A stretch of DNA of 18,348 nt from CAZNHL01 sp964572965 (GTDB taxonomy: Bacteria; Bacteroidota; Bacteroidia; Cytophagales; UBA9547): the NCBI GenBank assembly GCA_964572965.1, contig CAZNHL010000073.1, positions 1 to 18,348 on the forward strand, in the 5' to 3' direction. A program made the translations under genes and the position numbers. The notes beneath the pieces were generated by a model. It did not search any database, was not told where the DNA came from, and worked only from the letters and a program-made list of their open reading frames with translations. Shown here in pieces: positions 5,877-12,341 of this stretch (the first letter of the stretch is position 1; every line of letters begins with the position of its first letter).

Positions 5877-7616
5877 ATGTCTAAAAAGAATAAAGTATCG
5901 TTTTCTCAGGTTTTTAAAACTGTTATATGGCCGAAGAGAAAAGCAGTAACTATAGGTCTTATTTTAATTGTAATCAGCAGGGCCGCGAGCCTTGTTTTGC
6001 CCGGAGCGAGTAAATATCTGATAGATAATGTAATTGTCAATAAAGATATTGAAATGCTTAAAATACTGATTGCAGCTGTATCTGCCTCAATTCTGGTCCA
6101 GGCGGTTACGTCTTATATGCTTACACAATTGCTGAGTGTAGAAGCGCAGCTGATGATTTCGCAATTGCGCGTAAAAGTGCAGAAGAAGATTCTTTCGCTG
6201 CCTATCAGTTATTTTGACAATAATAAGTCCGGAGCTTTGGTATCACGGATCATGACTGATGTTGAAGGTGTGCGTAACCTGGTTGGTACAGGTTTGGTAC
6301 AGTTAATTGGAGGTACGCTTACCGCAATTGTTTCGCTGTTTCTACTGATCAGAATTAGCCCGATGATGACACTGTATGTTCTTGTGCCTGTCGCTATTTT
6401 CGCAGTAATTGCATTAAAGGCATTCAGTGCAATCAGGCCTATTTTCAGAACCCGTGGTGTGATTAATGCGAATGTAACTGGCAGGCTGACGGAAACACTC
6501 AACGGTGTACGTGTGATCAAGGGTTTTAATGCGGAGGAGCAGGAAAATAAAATTTTTGAAAAAGGAGTAGAAGAACTTTTTCAGAATGTAAAAAAGAGTC
6601 TGACTTCTACTTCGTTGATTACCAGTGCTTCAACGTTTTTGCTTGGTCTGGCTTCGGCCGGCATTATGGGTATTGGCGGTTATATGATTATTAAAGAAGA
6701 ATTGACTTTTGGTGACTTTCTGGCCTTTACACTTTACCTCGGTTTTATGATTGCCCCGATTGTACAAATGAGTAATATCGGAAGCCAGTTGACAGAAGCT
6801 TTTGCAGGATTAGATCGTACAGAGGAAATTATGAATATGGACCCCGAAGATCATCCGGAGATAAGGACAAAGGTTTTGGGAGAAATTGAGGGGAATATCC
6901 GGTTTGATAACGTTTCGTTCGCTTATCAGGACGGCAAAGAGGTGTTGCATAATATCAGTTTTGATGCGCCTGCCGGTACTATTACAGCTTTGGTGGGTAC
7001 GTCGGGCTCTGGTAAATCAACAATTGCTGGTTTGGCCGCTACTTTCCTTAATCCTGTTAGCGGTAAAGTTACTGTTGATGGCAATGATCTGGCAACTGCT
7101 AGTTTGAGTAGTTACAGAAAGAATTTGGGAGTAGTACTTCAGGATGATTTCCTGTTTGAAGGCACAATCCGTGAAAATATTCTTTTTCCTCGTCCTAATG
7201 CTACGGAGCAGCAATTACAAGGGGCTGTCAAAGGTGGTTACGTCAATGAGTTTACTAATCGTTTTGAACTTGGTCTGGATACTGTAATCGGTGAAAGAGG
7301 AGTGAAGCTCTCTGGCGGGCAGCGTCAACGTATTGCTATTGCACGTGCTATTCTGGCTGATCCTAAAATAATTATCCTGGATGAAGCTACCTCTAACCTT
7401 GATACAGAAAGCGAATCATTGATTCAGAAGAGTTTGAGCGAGTTGATGAAAGGCCGTACGACTTTTGTAATTGCTCACAGGTTAAGTACGATTCGCCAGG
7501 CTGACCAGATTCTGGTAATTGAGAATGGCAATATCTTTGAAAGAGGTACTCACGAAGAGCTGATTGAGAAGAAGGGCCGTTACTACGAGCTGTATACTTA
7601 TCAGGCAAGAATCTAA
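5877..7616 (+). CDS. MsbA-type ABC exporter (fused permease-ATPase half transporter)
   Basis: From ATG 5877 (MSKKNKVSF) this is 579 residues, the normal size for a half transporter that works as a homodimer in the inner membrane. The frame is open upstream to a TTG at 5799, but that extension is unlikely. Residues about 22-300 form a six-helix type 1 exporter domain, with the coupling-region pieces LPISYFDNNKSGALVSRIMTDVE (109-130) and GFNAEEQE (216-223). The ATPase domain has Walker A GTSGSGKST (374-382), Q-loop Q422 (VVLQDDFLFEGTIRENI), signature LSGGQRQRIAIARA (478-491), Walker B IIILDEATSNLD (498-509) and H-loop H534 (VIAHRLSTI). Family members export lipids, peptides or drugs; the substrate here cannot be told, and there is no accessory gene. 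It appears monocistronic. Confidence 0.93.
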   Translation: MSKKNKVSFSQVFKTVIWPKRKAVTIGLILIVISRAASLVLPGASKYLIDNVIVNKDIEMLKILIAAVSASILVQAVTSYMLTQLLSVEAQLMISQLRVKVQKKILSLPISYFDNNKSGALVSRIMTDVEGVRNLVGTGLVQLIGGTLTAIVSLFLLIRISPMMTLYVLVPVAIFAVIALKAFSAIRPIFRTRGVINANVTGRLTETLNGVRVIKGFNAEEQENKIFEKGVEELFQNVKKSLTSTSLITSASTFLLGLASAGIMGIGGYMIIKEELTFGDFLAFTLYLGFMIAPIVQMSNIGSQLTEAFAGLDRTEEIMNMDPEDHPEIRTKVLGEIEGNIRFDNVSFAYQDGKEVLHNISFDAPAGTITALVGTSGSGKSTIAGLAATFLNPVSGKVTVDGNDLATASLSSYRKNLGVVLQDDFLFEGTIRENILFPRPNATEQQLQGAVKGGYVNEFTNRFELGLDTVIGERGVKLSGGQRQRIAIARAILADPKIIILDEATSNLDTESESLIQKSLSELMKGRTTFVIAHRLSTIRQADQILVIENGNIFERGTHEELIEKKGRYYELYTYQARI

Positions 7617-7632
7617 GGGCTCAAAGCTTTAG

Positions 7633-7685
7633 GCTTAATGCGGAACGCTTAAATGCTGAAGGCAGGGTGCTTAATGCGAAACGCT
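7633..7685. repeat. Two near-identical 17-bp direct repeats after the ABC exporter
   Basis: GCTTAATGCGGAACGCT (7633-7649) and GCTTAATGCGAAACGCT (7669-7685) differ at one base and start 36 bp apart. The intervening sequence has further AATGC words. The core GCGGAACGCT occurs inverted at 8330-8339, on the other side of the toxin-antitoxin remnant. Confidence 0.6.
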
Positions 7686-7706
7686 GGCTAAAAGGAATGA
7701 GTATGA

Positions 7707-8015
7707 TTACTTGTTTCTTTTAAGCCAGATTTTTGGGTTTCTACTTGTGTGAAACAATGCAAATATTGAAACTGTATTTTGTGTTTCGTCAACTTCAAAG
7801 TGAATTAGAAAAGGAAATTTCTTTGCAAGCATACAGCGTACATTGTTGTAGCGGACTTTATAGATTAATGGGTTTCTTTTTAATGCGTTAATCTGAGTTA
7901 TTAGTTGTTTGTGGAATCGAGTCCCCAATCCTGATTGTTGTTCATTGTACTAATCAATAGCCTCTTGAATGTCTTGAAGTGCTTCTTGGTCGATAAGTAT
8001 TCTGAACCTTGTCAT
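7707..8015 (-). pseudogene. RelE/ParE-family toxin interrupted by one in-frame TAG
   Basis: Translation from ATG 8015 gives MTRFRILIDQEALQDIQEAID, then TAG (codon 22, complement of 7950-7952), and continues in the same frame as YNEQQSGLGTRFHKQL... to a stop at 7707: 102 codons, the usual length for the family. The downstream part ends IFALFHTSRNPKIW, the hallmark ending of RelE/ParE toxins, and DIQEAIDxY followed by GLGxRF is the standard N-terminal pattern. The stop sits where the family usually has W or Y; TGG to TAG is one transition. The ATG overlaps the antitoxin stop (TAATG), so the pair was translationally coupled. As written the toxin would be a 21-residue peptide unless the stop is read through or translation restarts at TTG 7928. 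A sequencing error is possible. Confidence 0.8.
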
Positions 8016-8242
8016 TAAGATTTTAATGATTTAGAAGCTGTATCCCAGTCTTGCATTCTGGAAGGGTTAGTTTGTGAGTTTTTAATTCTATTAAGAACCA
8101 TCTCTTGATGTTCTGTGGGGATTTCAATTTCCTCATTCCAGATTATATCACTTAGTTTAAGTCTATCCGTAGGCGAAAGTTGTTTGACAACTTCTTTTAG
8201 CTGTTCAAAACTCAGGTTAATATTTAGATGTAAGCTGCTCAT
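8015..8242 (-). CDS. Antitoxin of the addiction-module (Unstab_antitox-like) type
   Basis: A 75-residue protein: a short N-terminal stretch, then FEQLKEVVKQLSPTDRLKLSDIIWNE (13-38), which matches the LSPxxRxxLxDxL pattern of addiction-module antitoxins, then EHQEMVLNRIKNSQTNPSRMQDWD, the C-terminal helix with W near the end that usually wraps the RelE/ParE toxin. There is no obvious DNA-binding domain, which is normal in this family. Its stop overlaps the toxin ATG. The frame is intact although the toxin is broken, the expected result if toxin loss is tolerated and antitoxin loss is not. A 9-bp inverted repeat lies right before the start codon. Confidence 0.78.
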   Translation of the reverse strand: MSSLHLNINLSFEQLKEVVKQLSPTDRLKLSDIIWNEEIEIPTEHQEMVLNRIKNSQTNPSRMQDWDTASKSLKS

Positions 8243-8282
8243 AATAGTATTTTGATAGTTATACCTAGATGTTAATACTATT
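8243..8282. promoter_or_regulatory. 9-bp inverted repeat directly upstream of the antitoxin
   Basis: AATAGTATT (8243-8251) and AATACTATT (8274-8282) are perfect reverse complements 22 bases apart. The first arm touches the antitoxin ATG. The position suits an operator for autoregulation by the module; no clear -33/-7 pair was found around it. Confidence 0.45.
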
Positions 8283-8325
8283 TACATAATAAAAAGAAAT
8301 TTTTGTATGGTTACAAGTTAAAAGC

Positions 8326-8356
8326 ATTCAGCGTTCCGCTCAAAGCATTTAGCATT
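8326..8356. repeat. GC-rich repeat after miaE, inverted relative to the 7633 repeat
   Basis: The minus strand reads AAATGCTTTGAGCGGAACGCTGAATGC-like words; AGCGTTCCGC at 8330-8339 is the exact complement of GCGGAACGCT at 7640-7649. GCTCAAAGC also occurs here (8338-8346) and at 7619-7627 in direct orientation. The block fills the space from the toxin-antitoxin upstream region to the miaE stop. Confidence 0.45.
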
Positions 8357-8938
8357 CTAGCCGTGCATCGTTTCTCTTTTGCCGTATTTGCTCAGGATCG
8401 AAGCTTCAAAATCCAGGAATTCCTGCCAGCGTTTGTCTACATCTTCACCTTCGGCATATTGACGTGCATAACCAAGAAAAGTGGTATAGTGTGTAGCTTC
8501 ACTGATCATGAGCTCTCTGTAGAATTCCTGTAAATCCGGATCACTGATTTTTTCGCTCAGAAGTTTGAAACGTTCGCAGCTGCGGGCTTCGATCAATGCA
8601 CCAAATAATAGTCTGTCGATCAGTACAATGTTCCTTTTATAGCCTTTTCTCATAAAAGAATAAAGCTCACCTACATATTCGTCTTTTCTCTCTCTGCCAA
8701 GTTTTAAGCCTCTTGCTTTGATTTTCTCATGTACCATTTCAAAATGAGAAAGCTCTTCCTGAGCAAGTTTGATCATGTCTGTTACCAATTCAGTATATTC
8801 CGGGAAACTGACTATAATGCTAATGGCATTGGTAGTGGCTTTTTGCTCACAAAATGCATGGTCTGTTAGAATTTCTTCAATGTTTGTTTCAACAATGTCA
8901 ACCCAGCGTGGGTCTGTGGGTAATTTCAATCCTAACAT
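8357..8938 (-). CDS. miaE: tRNA 2-methylthio-N6-isopentenyladenosine-37 hydroxylase (MiaE)
   Basis: This di-iron monooxygenase hydroxylates the isopentenyl side chain of ms2i6A37 in tRNA using O2. From ATG 8938 (MLGLKLPTDPRWVDIV) it is 193 residues, the family size. The frame is open to 9076, but that extension would include the promoter at 8956-8987 and a terminator hairpin, so it is rejected. Iron ligands fit the ferritin-like four-helix pattern: E31 (CEQKA), E61/E62 and H65 (EELSHFE), E117 (IEARSCERF), E147 and H150 (SEATHY). Because it needs oxygen, it points to an aerobe or facultative aerobe. ttcA, another tRNA-modification gene, lies 0.9 kb away, but the two are on opposite strands and have separate promoters. 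Confidence 0.93.
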   Translation of the reverse strand: MLGLKLPTDPRWVDIVETNIEEILTDHAFCEQKATTNAISIIVSFPEYTELVTDMIKLAQEELSHFEMVHEKIKARGLKLGRERKDEYVGELYSFMRKGYKRNIVLIDRLLFGALIEARSCERFKLLSEKISDPDLQEFYRELMISEATHYTTFLGYARQYAEGEDVDKRWQEFLDFEASILSKYGKRETMHG

Positions 8939-8955
8939 GTGCGTATTCTTTTTTA

Positions 8956-8987
8956 CAAATATAAAGCCTTTTGAGAGTGAGGGCAAA
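8956..8987 (-). promoter_or_regulatory. Bacteroidota-type promoter for miaE
   Basis: On the minus strand TTTG (complement of 8984-8987), 20 bases, then TATATTTG (complement of 8956-8963): a full consensus match. The start of transcription would be near 8950, about 11 nt before ATG 8938, which settles the miaE start. Confidence 0.75.
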
Positions 8988-9040
8988 TTAATTAAAATTC
9001 GGTCAGAATTGAAGACGAAGGTGACTGGGTTTGCCGAAGC

Positions 9041-9077
9041 AAAAAAATGGCTGACAACATCCCTGTCGCCAGCCATT
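9041..9077 (-). terminator. Terminator for the 55-codon ORF
   Basis: On the minus strand AATGGCT (complement of 9071-9077) pairs with AGCCATT (complement of 9046-9052). An inner GACA/TGTC pair closes a GGGATGT loop, with a GGC bulge on one side. Seven T residues follow in the minus direction. It lies about 33 nt after the stop of the small ORF at 9110 and upstream of the miaE promoter. Confidence 0.7.
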
Positions 9078-9109
9078 AAAAGGCCTGTATGTATATGTCT
9101 AGTCTATAC

Positions 9110-9277
9110 CTAGTCGAATTTTCGTAGTTTCTTAATTACTTTCGTTTTGTTTTTGGATCCTGCTTTGGCGTTCCACTCGTTATACTCTGAATCACTGTCA
9201 GAATTAAGCACATCGATTTGAGCTTTATTAAGCCCTTTGAAATTTTGGCTGGTTAGTAGTTGGCTATTTTTTGACAT
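9110..9277 (-). CDS. Small basic hypothetical protein, 55 residues
   Basis: ATG at 9277 opens 55 codons ending in TAG at 9110: MSKNSQLLTSQNFKGLNKAQ, then a serine/aspartate-rich stretch (LNSDSDSEYNEWN), then a very lysine-rich tail (KAGSKNKTKVIKKLRKFD). I do not recognise the family. It is probably a real gene: AGGGA precedes the ATG by a few bases, a weak promoter (TTG, 20 bp, TAATTTCA at 9305-9335) lies upstream, and a proper terminator lies downstream. It has no signal peptide or membrane segment, so it is probably cytoplasmic, perhaps binding nucleic acid through the basic tail (inference). It follows the MerR gene by 88 nt on the same strand and could be cotranscribed with it. Confidence 0.6.
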   Translation of the reverse strand: MSKNSQLLTSQNFKGLNKAQIDVLNSDSDSEYNEWNAKAGSKNKTKVIKKLRKFD

Positions 9278-9304
9278 GTCCCTGTCGTTTAAAGGTTTAT
9301 CTAA

Positions 9305-9335
9305 TGAAATTAAAAATCATTTTGATATGTGTCAA
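9305..9335 (-). promoter_or_regulatory. Weak promoter candidate for the 55-codon ORF
   Basis: On the minus strand TTG (complement of 9333-9335), a 20-base spacer and TAATTTCA (complement of 9305-9312), which matches 6 of 8 positions of TAnnTTTG counting the free positions. The transcript would start near 9298, about 20 nt before the ATG. Confidence 0.3.
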
Positions 9336-9365
9336 TAGGTAAAGCAAAAAATAATATAAAATTGA

Positions 9366-9719
9366 TCACTCCTTTTCTATTTGTTTCACGCGCTCTTCCA
9401 AAAAGCCTTTTACTTCTTTTAGCTTGTTAATATTGCTCTCTATTTTGGCTATTTTTCTGTAAAAAACTTCGATCCTTTCCGGCTTGGTCAGTGCCTTTGT
9501 TTGCCATGATTCAATCAGCTCTTTGATCTCGTTAAGGGAAAACCCCAAATGTTTGGCGCGTTTGATAATCAGAAGACGTTCAAGTACGTCGTCAGAGTAT
9601 TCCTTGTAGTTGTTTTCCCGTCTTGACTTCTTATTTACTTTGATCAGGCCGGCTTTTTCGTAATACCTGATTGTGTCTCTGCTGAAACCTGTTTTTTCTG
9701 CTAATTCGCCTATGAGCAT
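9366..9719 (-). CDS. MerR-family transcriptional regulator
   Basis: A 117-residue regulator. Residues 1-70 are the MerR winged helix: MLIGELAEKTGFSRDTIRYYEKAGLI (HTH), the wing with NYKEYSDDVLERLLIIKRAKHLGFSLNEIKELI. Residues 75-115 are the long dimerisation coiled coil (YRKIAKIESNINKLKEVKGFLEERVKQIEKE). The protein stops directly after it and has no cysteine at all, so it is not a thiol-based metal or redox sensor of the MerR, ZntR or SoxR kind, and there is no C-terminal ligand-binding domain. No MerR-type dyad in a 19-bp promoter spacer was found in the 150-bp gap to ttcA. The only gene on the same strand close by is the 55-codon ORF, which could be a target or partner. Confidence 0.88.
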   Translation of the reverse strand: MLIGELAEKTGFSRDTIRYYEKAGLIKVNKKSRRENNYKEYSDDVLERLLIIKRAKHLGFSLNEIKELIESWQTKALTKPERIEVFYRKIAKIESNINKLKEVKGFLEERVKQIEKE

Positions 9720-9821
9720 CTTTTCTAATGATTAGTGAATAGTAAATAGGGTGTTGTTGTCTGTTGGGGTTAAATATAATAATTTTCCTAAAACAGTGAA
9801 GTTTGCTCCATGCTTTGGTAA

Positions 9822-9852
9822 TTGAATTACATGAATTTTCCTTGTAACTTTG
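9822..9852 (+). promoter_or_regulatory. Bacteroidota-type promoter for ttcA
   Basis: TTG at 9822-9824, a 20-base spacer and TAACTTTG at 9845-9852. The transcript would begin near 9858, which leaves about 12 nt before the GTG at 9870 and supports that start. Confidence 0.6.
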
Positions 9853-9869
9853 TATAAAACAAGGTTCCC

Positions 9870-10697
9870 GTGGTCGCTGACAATATTTTCCTGAGCAAAC
9901 TTTCTGAAGATGATTATAAACTGGTAATGAAACTCCGCCGCCAGGTGGGAGAATTGTTGCAGGAATTTCATGTGCTTGAACCTAACGATAAAGTAATGGT
10001 TTGTTTGTCGGGTGGCAAAGACAGCTACGCAATGCTTGACATGCTTTTGTATGCCCAAAGCAAAGCGCCATTTCCTTTTGAAATTATTGCAGTAAACCTG
10101 GATCAGAAGCAGCCGGGTTTCCCGGAACATGTATTGCCTGAATACCTGACTAAGCTTGGTGTAAATTATAAGATCGTAGAAAGAGATACTTATACCATTG
10201 TTAAAGAAAATACACCTGAAGGTAAAACCCTTTGTACGCTTTGTTCCCGTTTGCGTAGAGGCACACTTTACACTGTAGCAGAAGAGTTAGGTGCAACTAA
10301 AGTAGCATTGGGGCATCATAAAGACGATGTGCTGGAGACTTTCTTCCTGAATCTGTTTTTTAGTGGTAAAATGGAGACAATGCCTGCCAAATATCGTACT
10401 GATGACGGCAAACATGTGGTCATCCGCCCGCTGACTTATTGCCGTGAAAAGGACATTGCCCGTTATGCAGAGCTTCGTGAATTTCCTATTATCCCATGTA
10501 CACTTTGCGGTTCACAAGAAAACATGCAGCGCAAAATAGTAAAGAAAATGATCCGTGACTGGGAAGTTGAATTTCCTAACCGTGGAGAAGTTATGTTTAA
10601 TGCCCTTCAGAATATCAGTCCGTCACATATGTTTGATAAAGACTTATTTGATTTTAAAGCGCTGGAACCACTTAAAGGAGCTGCAGTTCTGAAATAA
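9870..10697 (+). CDS. ttcA: tRNA 2-thiocytidine(32) synthetase TtcA
   Basis: A 275-residue ATP-dependent enzyme that thiolates C32 of certain tRNAs. Features are the PP-loop SGGKDS (47-52), cysteine pair CTLC (C122, C125), GHHKDDVLETFFLNLF (148-163), and second cysteine motif PCTLCG (C210, C213). In characterised TtcA, three cysteines from these two motifs hold an Fe-S cluster. All expected catalytic positions are present. The start is GTG 9870 (VADNIFLSKL): the only upstream in-frame ATG (9831) runs into a stop at once, and the next ATG (9927) would cut into the N-terminal helix. The gene is divergent from the MerR regulator, with about 150 bp between them. It is alone in its unit; the region after it can fold strongly. 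Confidence 0.92.
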   Translation: MVADNIFLSKLSEDDYKLVMKLRRQVGELLQEFHVLEPNDKVMVCLSGGKDSYAMLDMLLYAQSKAPFPFEIIAVNLDQKQPGFPEHVLPEYLTKLGVNYKIVERDTYTIVKENTPEGKTLCTLCSRLRRGTLYTVAEELGATKVALGHHKDDVLETFFLNLFFSGKMETMPAKYRTDDGKHVVIRPLTYCREKDIARYAELREFPIIPCTLCGSQENMQRKIVKKMIRDWEVEFPNRGEVMFNALQNISPSHMFDKDLFDFKALEPLKGAAVLK

Positions 10698-10707
10698 ATT
10701 TGCGACA

Positions 10708-10781
10708 CTCTACCCCTTCAGGGCTTTGGTTCAAAAATCGAGAGCTTTTTGTGGCTTTTTAACTCTTGGAGGGGTGAAGAG
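10708..10781 (+). ncRNA. Structured 3' element after ttcA (possible complex terminator or small RNA)
   Basis: CTCT (10708-10711) plus CCCCTTCA (10713-10720) can pair with TGGAGGGG (10767-10774) plus AGAG (10778-10781), a 12-pair interrupted outer helix. Inside lies a second hairpin, CAAAAA (10732-10737) with TTTTTG (10746-10751), and two T5 runs. It begins 11 nt after the ttcA stop. It could be an elaborate terminator, or a structured RNA in the 218-nt gap before the next gene. No known RNA family is recognised. Confidence 0.35.
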
Positions 10782-10915
10782 ATTGCCCCATTCTATACTT
10801 AATACAATAATTTTTATGTTTTGCCGGCTTCCTTTCATCACTGAATTTCAGTGCCAGATAAGGTAGTAGCTGCTTCTTCTTAGGTTTGCTGGTTTAAAAA
10901 GCATATTTTAAACTT

Positions 10916-11548
10916 ATGAGATATTTTAGATTTGTATTAGTCTTTATTTTTAGCATTGGGCTTGCTTACAGTGTTTATGGTTTTTTTAAGAATATTTTTC
11001 GGGCTTTTGATAACGAAGAGTTGCCTTTACATAATATTCAGGGAATTATTGTCTCTGATAGTGTTATTTATATTGGTTTGGGGGAATATGGCGAAATTCA
11101 GGAATATAGTTTGGATGGGAAGTTCCGAAAGCACTATAAAGCAAATAGTTCTAAATGGGGGTTTACTTTTGTTATTGATAGTAATGGAAACGTGTTGAGT
11201 AATCCCAAAAAGACAATATCTGATATGGAACTGGTCACGGGTAAAATGCCTGATGAAGATCCTGCATTTTTAGAGCCTGACTTAGCGCATACCAATATTG
11301 AACAATTGTTCTATCCATTAACATTTCAGACTTTGTCTGGTGATAAGTATGCTATTGAGGGTGAATATTTTTTGAGTTTATATAAATACCATGGTACAAT
11401 GAGGACTCCTGTCGTTATTCAGTCCTGGTTTGTCAAATCATTGAAGGGGACGTTCACCCCTTGGGTAATTGGGCTTATTGCAGTGTTATCCATTGTCGCA
11501 GTTAATATATCCGCAGTAGCAGCTTACATTGAAAGAAACAGGTATTAG
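10916..11548 (+). CDS. Membrane protein of unknown function, two transmembrane segments
   Basis: 210 residues. There is an N-terminal hydrophobic helix (about 4-24, FRFVLVFIFSIGLAYSVYGF) and a C-terminal one (about 183-203, WVIGLIAVLSIVAVNISAVAA), with about 155 residues between them that are probably outside the cytoplasm. The middle starts with a stretch like one beta-propeller blade: IIVSDSVIYIGLGEYGEIQEYSLDGKF, then WGFTFVIDSNGNVL, the (observe a value, compare with time or position) pattern seen in NHL-type repeats. There are too few copies for a full propeller. I do not recognise the family. The gene has no close partner: the gap to ttcA is 218 nt and the gap to the next gene about 160 nt. 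Confidence 0.7.
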   Translation: MRYFRFVLVFIFSIGLAYSVYGFFKNIFRAFDNEELPLHNIQGIIVSDSVIYIGLGEYGEIQEYSLDGKFRKHYKANSSKWGFTFVIDSNGNVLSNPKKTISDMELVTGKMPDEDPAFLEPDLAHTNIEQLFYPLTFQTLSGDKYAIEGEYFLSLYKYHGTMRTPVVIQSWFVKSLKGTFTPWVIGLIAVLSIVAVNISAVAAYIERNRY

Positions 11549-11578
11549 CCCTTTTTACTATTACTTTAATACCTCCTG

Positions 11579-11613
11579 AATATTCAGACCAATATATGTG
11601 GTTGATGAATATT
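11579..11613. repeat. Long interrupted inverted repeat between two membrane-protein genes
   Basis: AATATTCA (11579-11586) pairs with TGAATATT (11606-11613), and inside them ACCA (11588-11591) pairs with TGGT (11599-11602) around ATATATG. A T-rich stretch follows (TGTTTGATTTTT). It may be the terminator of the 10916 gene or an operator for the next one. Confidence 0.45.
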
Positions 11614-11705
11614 TGTTTGATTTTTAAATACTTATCGTAATTTAAACGTATAAAAATTCAGGCCAAAGGCTGGCTCTTTTTTGACATATTTTTAACGATC
11701 GACCT

Positions 11706-12168
11706 ATGAAAAGTATCGCAATTCTTTTTTTTATTGGGAGTAATGTTCGTAAGTATTCCCGTTTTTTCTCAGACAGCTGAACCTGTAAATGATCAGAAAG
11801 AGGTTTATTCCGGCAAAATAAAGAAATTTAAATGTATGAAAAACGCCGGAACCTACATGATTGTAGGTGGAGCACTTGCCGTTGCCGGAGGTGCAGTATT
11901 AAGTTCAACCGCAGACTGGAATGTTGCGTTTAATGGTAGTAGCAATGTACCCAATTCGTCGAATAATGATCAGGAAGTTGAACTTGCAAAAGTAATAGGA
12001 GCTGTTATCTCATCTGCTGTAGGAGCTCAGTTAATCGGAGCAGGTGTTGTGTTAAGAGTGTTAGGAAAGCATAAAATGAGGGTCTATCAGACAAAAATGA
12101 ATGGATTGTCAGTCAATTTTAAATATACACCTCAACATCAGGGAGTAACACTTACTTATAAATTCTAA
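11706..12168 (+). CDS. Small exported or membrane protein; signal peptide frameshifted at a T8 run
   Basis: The open frame runs from TTG 11734 to 12168 (144 residues, starting GVMFVSIPVFSQTAEP), which is only the second half of a signal peptide. The proper ATG at 11706 (MKSIAILFF...) is one base out of phase. Removing one T from the run of eight (11725-11732) gives MKSIAILFLLGVMF joined to VSIPVFSQ, a complete signal peptide. The mature part has two glycine/alanine-rich hydrophobic segments (NAGTYMIVGGALAVAGGAVL and VIGAVISSAVGAQLIGAGVVL) and ends in LTYKF. No family is recognised. It may be a sequencing error, a decayed gene, a gene switched by slipped-strand change, or one rescued by polymerase slippage on the T8 run. 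Confidence 0.65.
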
Positions 12169-12196
12169 TACAATACTTGTTGGTAGCATATAGTCC

Positions 12197-12231
12197 GCTC
12201 ATATTTCAGAAATGGAATATGAGCTTTTTTT
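12197..12231 (+). terminator. Terminator after the 11706 gene
   Basis: GCTCATATTTC (12197-12207) pairs with GGAATATGAGC (12214-12224; one T-G pair) around AGAAAT, followed by seven T. It is 28 nt after the stop codon. Confidence 0.85.
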
Positions 12232-12341
12232 GCTTTAAGCTATAGATTGTCCTGATTTTGTCATTGTTCCTTATGAGCGCTTCATTGGAATAATGTTTTA
12301 TAAATACTAATTTCAATTACCTATAATCTATTCAATCATCT

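Noticed and set aside
7950..7952. TAG in the RelE/ParE gene as a pyrrolysine or programmed read-through codon
   Set aside because: No recoding signal is visible, and a single TGG to TAG mutation is the simpler explanation.
8939..9076. N-terminal extension of MiaE
   Set aside because: It would translate across a consensus promoter at 8956-8987 and a terminator hairpin at 9041-9077. ATG 8938 gives the family length.
9732..10130. 132-codon minus-strand ORF overlapping ttcA
   Set aside because: It is antisense to the PP-loop region of ttcA and contains no domain.
10728..10740. GGTTCAAAAATC, similar to a tRNA T-arm
   Set aside because: No acceptor, D or anticodon arms can be drawn around it, and the T-loop has an extra base.
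12321..12327. TATAAT-like word upstream of the 12342 gene as a sigma-70 promoter
   Set aside because: The other promoters in the window follow the Bacteroidota TAnnTTTG form, and no matching upstream box was found.
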